This document shows, in pieces, positions 60,126 to 64,000 of a stretch of 64,000 nt of DNA (position 1 is its first letter; every line of letters begins with the position of its first letter). Source of the stretch: Armatimonadota bacterium. Its GTDB lineage: Bacteria; Armatimonadota; UBA5829. The stretch lies in the NCBI GenBank assembly GCA_039679645.1, contig JBDKUO010000053.1, positions 1-64,000 on the forward strand, in the 5' to 3' direction. The position numbers and the translations under genes are program-made. Below the pieces are notes generated by a model that had not been told where the DNA came from, searched no databases, and saw nothing but the letters and a program-made list of their open reading frames with translations.

Positions 60126-62299
60126 TGAATCGCAGTGTCATGCGCGGTGTCGCGCTGATTATCCTTGCCGCAGCCGCAATAATCGGTCTGCTTCTAATTC
60201 CGAACAAGTCAAGCAAAAACGCAAACCATCCACCAAATGACGACCCCTGGCTCCTGGTCTCATACGACCCCGATAATCTTTACGGCACATATCTGGGCAA
60301 CGGCTTCATCGGCTGCCGGATTATGGGCGAAGGTGTGGGCAATCATAACGGCCAGCCTCTGCCCTGCTTCATGGCCGGTCTCTATGACAATGAGAAACTC
60401 ATCCCCACACCTACCTGGAGTGATCTACGTTTCTATGACGGCAAGACCGAGTTCAAGATAGATAAAGATGCCGACTACAAACAGGTCCTCAATATGAAGA
60501 CCGGCATCCTTACGACGTACGCCACATGGCGCGCCGGTCGCAAGACTCTTAAGGGTAAAGTCGAGGTTATAGTTTCAAGGGCGGAGCCGAATGTGGGGGT
60601 TGTGCGTGCGGAATTGCGCCCAAACTTTTCAAGTAGAATTGATGCACAGTCTTACAGCCGCAATACTGAAAATTTCGCGTTGTCTCCGACACCCAAAGAT
60701 GGGGATACTGGGTGGCGATTGAATGGTAGCGAGCGTATTAGGGCCTGCGCTTTCGGCACAAAACAGAGCGGCATCAAGTTTGCGCTTGCTTCACTTTTGG
60801 TGTCGAGTGCAGAAGGCGATCCCCCCTCATGGGGAGGCAGTAGTGTTGAGTCCGTTCTCGCTCTGGAACCCAAGAGAGGTGTTAAGTTTTCAGTGAGCAA
60901 TTACAGCTCGGTGTTTATTGGTGGCGACCCGGAGAATAACGCCTGCATGAATGTGCTATTTGCCGCAGGAGCACATGACATTACAATGAAGTCTAAACTC
61001 TGGGAACTGCGCAAATACGACGACAGCAGGTTTATCTCTCTGCACAAACGCGCAATGTCCGACCTCTGGAAGCACGACATAATAATAGACGGCCCCAAGC
61101 GCGACCAGCAGGCTCTCCACTCCTGCATGTTCTATTTACTTCAGAGCGTGCGTAAAGGCAGCCAGTGGAGCATACCGCCGATGGGCCTGTCAAACAATGC
61201 CTTCAGCGGGCATGTCTTCTGGGACGCCGATTTGTGGATGTTCCCTGCTCTGATATTGCAGCACCCCGAGCTTGCTCGCTCGATAGTGGATTATCGATAT
61301 AACACACTGCTCGGAGCAATGGCTAATGCAAAAGAGCACGGTTTTGCCGGAGCGGAATATGCCTGGGAGAGCGGATATACGGGCAAAGAAGACACTCCCG
61401 AGGGGCTTGTCTATAGAAATGAGAGGCACATTGACGGAGACGTGGCTCTTTGCCAGTGGCAGTATTATTTAGCTACGGGCGACAAGACATGGCTCAAGAC
61501 CCGAGGCTACCCCGTAATAAAAGCGACAGCAGACTACTGGGCCAGCCGGGTGAAGTGGGTTCCTGCAAAGGACCATTATGAGATATTGCAGGTAGTTCCG
61601 CCGGATGAAAATGCCGAGCTTATCAACAATAGCGCGTATACAAATATCATCGCTCAGATGAATCTGCGTATCGCCGAGCAGGCTGCTAAGCGTATCGGTG
61701 CAGCGCCTGATCTTAAGTGGGCGCAGGTCGCCGAGAAGATGTATATTCCTTTTGATCCGACTAATAAGCGTTTCTCAGCGTTCGACGGTCACAAGCCGAA
61801 CTGGAAAGCAAAGCAGGCCGATACTGAGCTTATAGTATATCCGCTGCAGTATAAGTTTGCCGGTCAAGATATGACAGCTATATACAAAAATACGTTTGAG
61901 TATTATTCCAGCCGACTCTATCCGAACGGGCCTGCCATGAGCACATCAGCTCATTGTGTCATTGCCGCGCGCCTGGGTGATTGCGACAGGGCATATAATG
62001 AGTTTATGAAGAGCTACAAGCCCTACTTCCGCGGGCCTTTCAATTACTTCAATGAGAAGTCCTCCACCACATACGAAAATATGTGCTTCCTCACCGGAGC
62101 CGCCGGGCCGATCCAATCGACCATATTCGGTCTTGCAGGCGCAAACATGGACTACTTTGCTCAAGATCAAAGCAAAATCTTGAACTGGTCGCCATGTCTG
62201 CCGAAGCGCTGGAAGTCCATAAAGCTCACGCGAGTCCAATGGCAGGGTAAGCAGTTCGATGTCACAGTAACCAAGGGTAATAAAGTCAGCATAAATTAG
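60125..62299 (+). CDS. exported GH65-like glycosidase or phosphorylase
   Basis: A 724-aa protein with an N-terminal hydrophobic segment (about 8-26) that is a signal peptide or anchor. The body has an N-terminal beta-sandwich and an (alpha/alpha)6 barrel of the GH65 type: NNAFSGHVFWDADLWMFPAL, AEYAWESGYTGKEDTPEG, and VVPPDENAELINNSAYTNI. The last matches the GPDEYHE...NNAYTN region whose Glu is the general acid. The overall pattern is closest to acid trehalase / glucosyl-galactosyl-hydroxylysine glucosidase members, so an alpha-glucosidase acting outside the cytoplasm is likely. The TAATG overlap couples it to the methyltransferase gene. Confidence 0.82.
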   Translation: MNRSVMRGVALIILAAAAIIGLLLIPNKSSKNANHPPNDDPWLLVSYDPDNLYGTYLGNGFIGCRIMGEGVGNHNGQPLPCFMAGLYDNEKLIPTPTWSDLRFYDGKTEFKIDKDADYKQVLNMKTGILTTYATWRAGRKTLKGKVEVIVSRAEPNVGVVRAELRPNFSSRIDAQSYSRNTENFALSPTPKDGDTGWRLNGSERIRACAFGTKQSGIKFALASLLVSSAEGDPPSWGGSSVESVLALEPKRGVKFSVSNYSSVFIGGDPENNACMNVLFAAGAHDITMKSKLWELRKYDDSRFISLHKRAMSDLWKHDIIIDGPKRDQQALHSCMFYLLQSVRKGSQWSIPPMGLSNNAFSGHVFWDADLWMFPALILQHPELARSIVDYRYNTLLGAMANAKEHGFAGAEYAWESGYTGKEDTPEGLVYRNERHIDGDVALCQWQYYLATGDKTWLKTRGYPVIKATADYWASRVKWVPAKDHYEILQVVPPDENAELINNSAYTNIIAQMNLRIAEQAAKRIGAAPDLKWAQVAEKMYIPFDPTNKRFSAFDGHKPNWKAKQADTELIVYPLQYKFAGQDMTAIYKNTFEYYSSRLYPNGPAMSTSAHCVIAARLGDCDRAYNEFMKSYKPYFRGPFNYFNEKSSTTYENMCFLTGAAGPIQSTIFGLAGANMDYFAQDQSKILNWSPCLPKRWKSIKLTRVQWQGKQFDVTVTKGNKVSIN

Positions 62300-62300
62300 T

Positions 62301-62325
62301 ATTGAGTAATTTGTATTGATTATTT
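62301..62325. repeat. AT-rich dispersed repeat, copy 2
   Basis: The same 25-bp AT-rich block as at 37795-37819 with one mismatch, again just after a stop codon. GAGTAAT here also pairs with ATTACTC at about 62332-62338. Confidence 0.6.
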
Positions 62326-62500
62326 TTCTATATTACTCAGTATGCTGCTGTTTACAAGACAACTTGCGTGTGTTCGTCATGCCCCGACACCCGGCACCCG
62401 ACACCCATTACCCCTCTTCACGGCGTTTAGATAAATTTTGACGCGGGAAAATTGATTAGGGTCTTAATTGACCTCGATCTACGAGTATGGAGGGGTTCAC

Positions 62501-63082
62501 ATGGACGAGCATGAGAGTGAAAGAATTGCGGGTCAAAAGGGTGGAGCCTCCGAAGCCTTTATACACGGACACCATTACTATGAACCTACCGTGACTGCAA
62601 TCACCGACATAATTGTGCCTGCCACGAGAATACAGTGGGGACCGACATTTGCAGGCCTACTGGTTGCGTTGTCGGTGACTTTTCTGCTCACTGCTTTGGG
62701 CATAGCGCTTGGAATAGGGATCGGAGGCATGGGCTACTGGGTAGTCGGTTTCGGTTCACTGGGGTTGTTTTTAGGCAGCTTGCTGGCTGCCCGTACCGCT
62801 AGGGCTGATGTCGTGCCCGCGATAATGCATGGCGTTATCGTATGGTGTCTGGTCACCGTGCTGCATGTCGTCACTTTCGGTGGGATAATAGGCGCGGTCG
62901 TCGCATCGATTATGGGTTCACGTGGAGCCGCTGCGGGCGCGCCACTCAGTGCGACTGTCAGCAGTGCGGCTTGGTGGTTCTTCGGAGGATTTTTGATCTT
63001 TCTGGTGGCATCAATTTTGGGTGGGCTTGCCGGCATTAACCCGCCTGAACATGAAGAGACCCATGAAACCACCACCACATAG
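62501..63082 (+). CDS. hypothetical four-helix membrane protein
   Basis: A 193-aa protein. ATG 62501 has GGAGGGG upstream; a longer frame to 62468 is less likely. After a polar N-terminus, four membrane helices can be placed at about 48-80, 83-103, 110-140 and 158-182, rich in Gly and Ala (GIALGIGIGGMGYWVVGFG, FGGIIGAVVASIMGS), and a short acidic His/Thr tail follows. The pattern resembles small glycine-zipper membrane proteins of unknown function found in several phyla. No catalytic motif is seen. Confidence 0.75.
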   Translation: MDEHESERIAGQKGGASEAFIHGHHYYEPTVTAITDIIVPATRIQWGPTFAGLLVALSVTFLLTALGIALGIGIGGMGYWVVGFGSLGLFLGSLLAARTARADVVPAIMHGVIVWCLVTVLHVVTFGGIIGAVVASIMGSRGAAAGAPLSATVSSAAWWFFGGFLIFLVASILGGLAGINPPEHEETHETTTT

Positions 63083-63102
63083 CAGCATAAAGACGAGGCA
63101 AG

Positions 63103-63132
63103 ATAGTCGGGGGTATTTCTGCCCCCGACTAT
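63103..63132. terminator. bidirectional terminator
   Basis: ATAGTCGGGGG (63103-63113) pairs with CCCCCGACTAT (63122-63132) between two convergent stop codons, with TTTATAG on the plus-strand side. Confidence 0.8.
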
Positions 63133-64000
63133 TTATAGTATCAGGTCCATCTGATCAGGCTCATTCGAGTATAGGCGGCTGACTACAGTTTCGACCGCCG
63201 CGCGCGTTGATTCCAGCCGGGCTGTCAAATCCGGGCTGGGCGATGTGCGGTCGGCTTGTGTCAGGTCTATCACCAGGTTCCCCAAATATACAAGCATGTC
63301 ATGCGCTACATCCGAGCGCTCAGTGCACTGCGCTATGAAGTTTGACAACCTTGGGAATGACGCCCCCCGCAAAGACTCACTCTCGAAAATTTCAATGCCG
63401 CAGGCGAGACCTGCCTTACGTTCATCCGGCGGTGTAGTGAAGCTTATTTGTCGAATAGGCAGTGCGCGAATGTCTTCGATCTCTATCTGCGGCTGCACAA
63501 ATTTGTAGCCTGTAACAGCCCTCCGGACATATTCATTCATAACCCGCGAATTGAGTATGCACAGCAGATATACCTCGTCAATTCCGGGTTTACACAGTTC
63601 GATCCCATATACCGACTGTGGGAAAACGTAGCCGATATGATTTTTGCTTACTCTATCCAGAGCGGCAACAAGTCTGGCCGAACTCTTTTGCAGCATTATC
63701 TTCGTGCTGTGATATCTTTCGACGGACTTCTTGACCCACGACCTGCTGGTCTTGACCCCTTCCCACAAGATTTCATATGGCCTTATGCTCTGGCCGCCCA
63801 TGATGACCGGCATGTCGCCGCTTTCCCGTCTTATATTTGATTTGCCGACCTCTTCCCCGCGATATATGGCTTTTACGTTCAAGTCTTTTAGCGGGACAAA
63901 TGGAGCCTGGTAATTGCTCAGCGCCGCGCTCTCGCCGTGTATTTTCCTGATGATCTCGCCGAATCGCCCGTCTTCGAGCAGATATAAAAACTCATATCGC
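63133..64000 (-). CDS. C-terminal part of a type II/IIG-like DNA modification methylase (partial)
   Basis: The frame is open to the end of the window, so only about the last 289 residues are seen. They look like the target-recognition half of Eco57I/TaqI-type enzymes: NYQAPFVPLKDLNVKAIYRG, GGQSIRPYEI, LQKSSARLVAALD, VYGIELCK, YLLCILNSRVMNEYVRR and KFVQPQIEIEDIRALPI, then a helical tail. The conserved methylase motifs (NPPY) would lie beyond 64000. It may be a solitary methylase, a combined restriction-modification enzyme, or part of a larger defence system. Confidence 0.75.
   Translation of the reverse strand, partial: RYEFLYLLEDGRFGEIIRKIHGESAALSNYQAPFVPLKDLNVKAIYRGEEVGKSNIRRESGDMPVIMGGQSIRPYEILWEGVKTSRSWVKKSVERYHSTKIMLQKSSARLVAALDRVSKNHIGYVFPQSVYGIELCKPGIDEVYLLCILNSRVMNEYVRRAVTGYKFVQPQIEIEDIRALPIRQISFTTPPDERKAGLACGIEIFESESLRGASFPRLSNFIAQCTERSDVAHDMLVYLGNLVIDLTQADRTSPSPDLTARLESTRAAVETVVSRLYSNEPDQMDLIL

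Overview
The window looks like chromosomal DNA of a free-living, diderm, largely anaerobic bacterium, most consistent with an uncultured member of Armatimonadota or a related diderm terrabacterial lineage. The lineage call is an inference. It rests on a porin with an N-terminal S-layer homology domain and a C-terminal outer-membrane barrel (6530-8455), a second small barrel protein (27222-27755), a PEP-CTERM protein (49238-49897), an S55 (SpoIVB-type) peptidase without other sporulation genes, many RsbU/SpoIIE-type phosphatases, and many glycosidases. HydF, SelB, NikR, a corrinoid adenosyltransferase and a non-cysteine Thi4 point to an anaerobic, metal- and selenium-using metabolism. No rRNA, tRNA, CRISPR array, transposase or prophage was seen.

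Layout. 0.1-1.2 kb: a CDF metal exporter behind a promoter, a candidate NiCo-type metal riboswitch and its terminator. 1.4-5.7 kb: a secreted S55 peptidase/propeller protein. 5.7-6.2 kb: a decayed gene. 6.3-8.5 kb: the SLH porin with a long leader. 8.5-9.8 kb: a hypothetical exported protein and CobO/BtuR. 10-12.9 kb: a partner-switching pair (HAMP-GAF-PP2C phosphatase and a STAS-kinase fusion). 13-23.9 kb: a LacI-controlled run of catabolic genes (giant transaldolase-like protein, class V aminotransferase, Gfo/Idh dehydrogenase, amidohydrolase, cyclase, M20 hydrolase, GH2), several translationally coupled. 23.9-29.6 kb: M48-like peptidase, methyltransferase, HydF, barrel protein, ECF sigma factor, and a duplicated repeat protein. 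29.6-36.5 kb (minus): GH38 mannosidase, TlyA, a five-PAS phosphatase. 36.7-40.8 kb: mannose-1-phosphate guanylyltransferase, GNAT, QueG-like protein, histidine kinase. 41-45.2 kb: sugar-related genes (beta-propeller glycosidase-like, URO-D family, GHL10-CBM9). 45.3-47.9 kb: TPP riboswitch-thi4 and lpdA. 48.2-52.4 kb: AraC/GyrI regulator, PEP-CTERM protein, and an ECF sigma factor coupled to a zinc-finger anti-sigma domain fused to a GspE/PilB ATPase. 52.6-58.7 kb: a secreted protease-like TPR protein, a sugar isomerase, NikR, HemL, SelB. 58.7-59.3 kb: hairpin repeats and a structured RNA with its own terminator. 59.4-64 kb: methyltransferase, GH65-like enzyme, a membrane protein, and the end of a modification methylase running off the window.

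Regulation is unusually legible. Many genes have TTGACA/TATAAT-like promoters with exactly 17-bp spacers. Two genes (selB at 58685 and the TPR gene at 52596) have the -10 box only 6 nt before ATG and no Shine-Dalgarno, so they are probably leaderless. The main items for follow-up are the sigma / anti-sigma-GspE fusion, the STAS-kinase fusion, the unidentified structured RNA at about 58996-59317, the metal riboswitch, the transaldolase-like catabolic locus, and three families of intergenic hairpin repeats whose stems vary with compensation.
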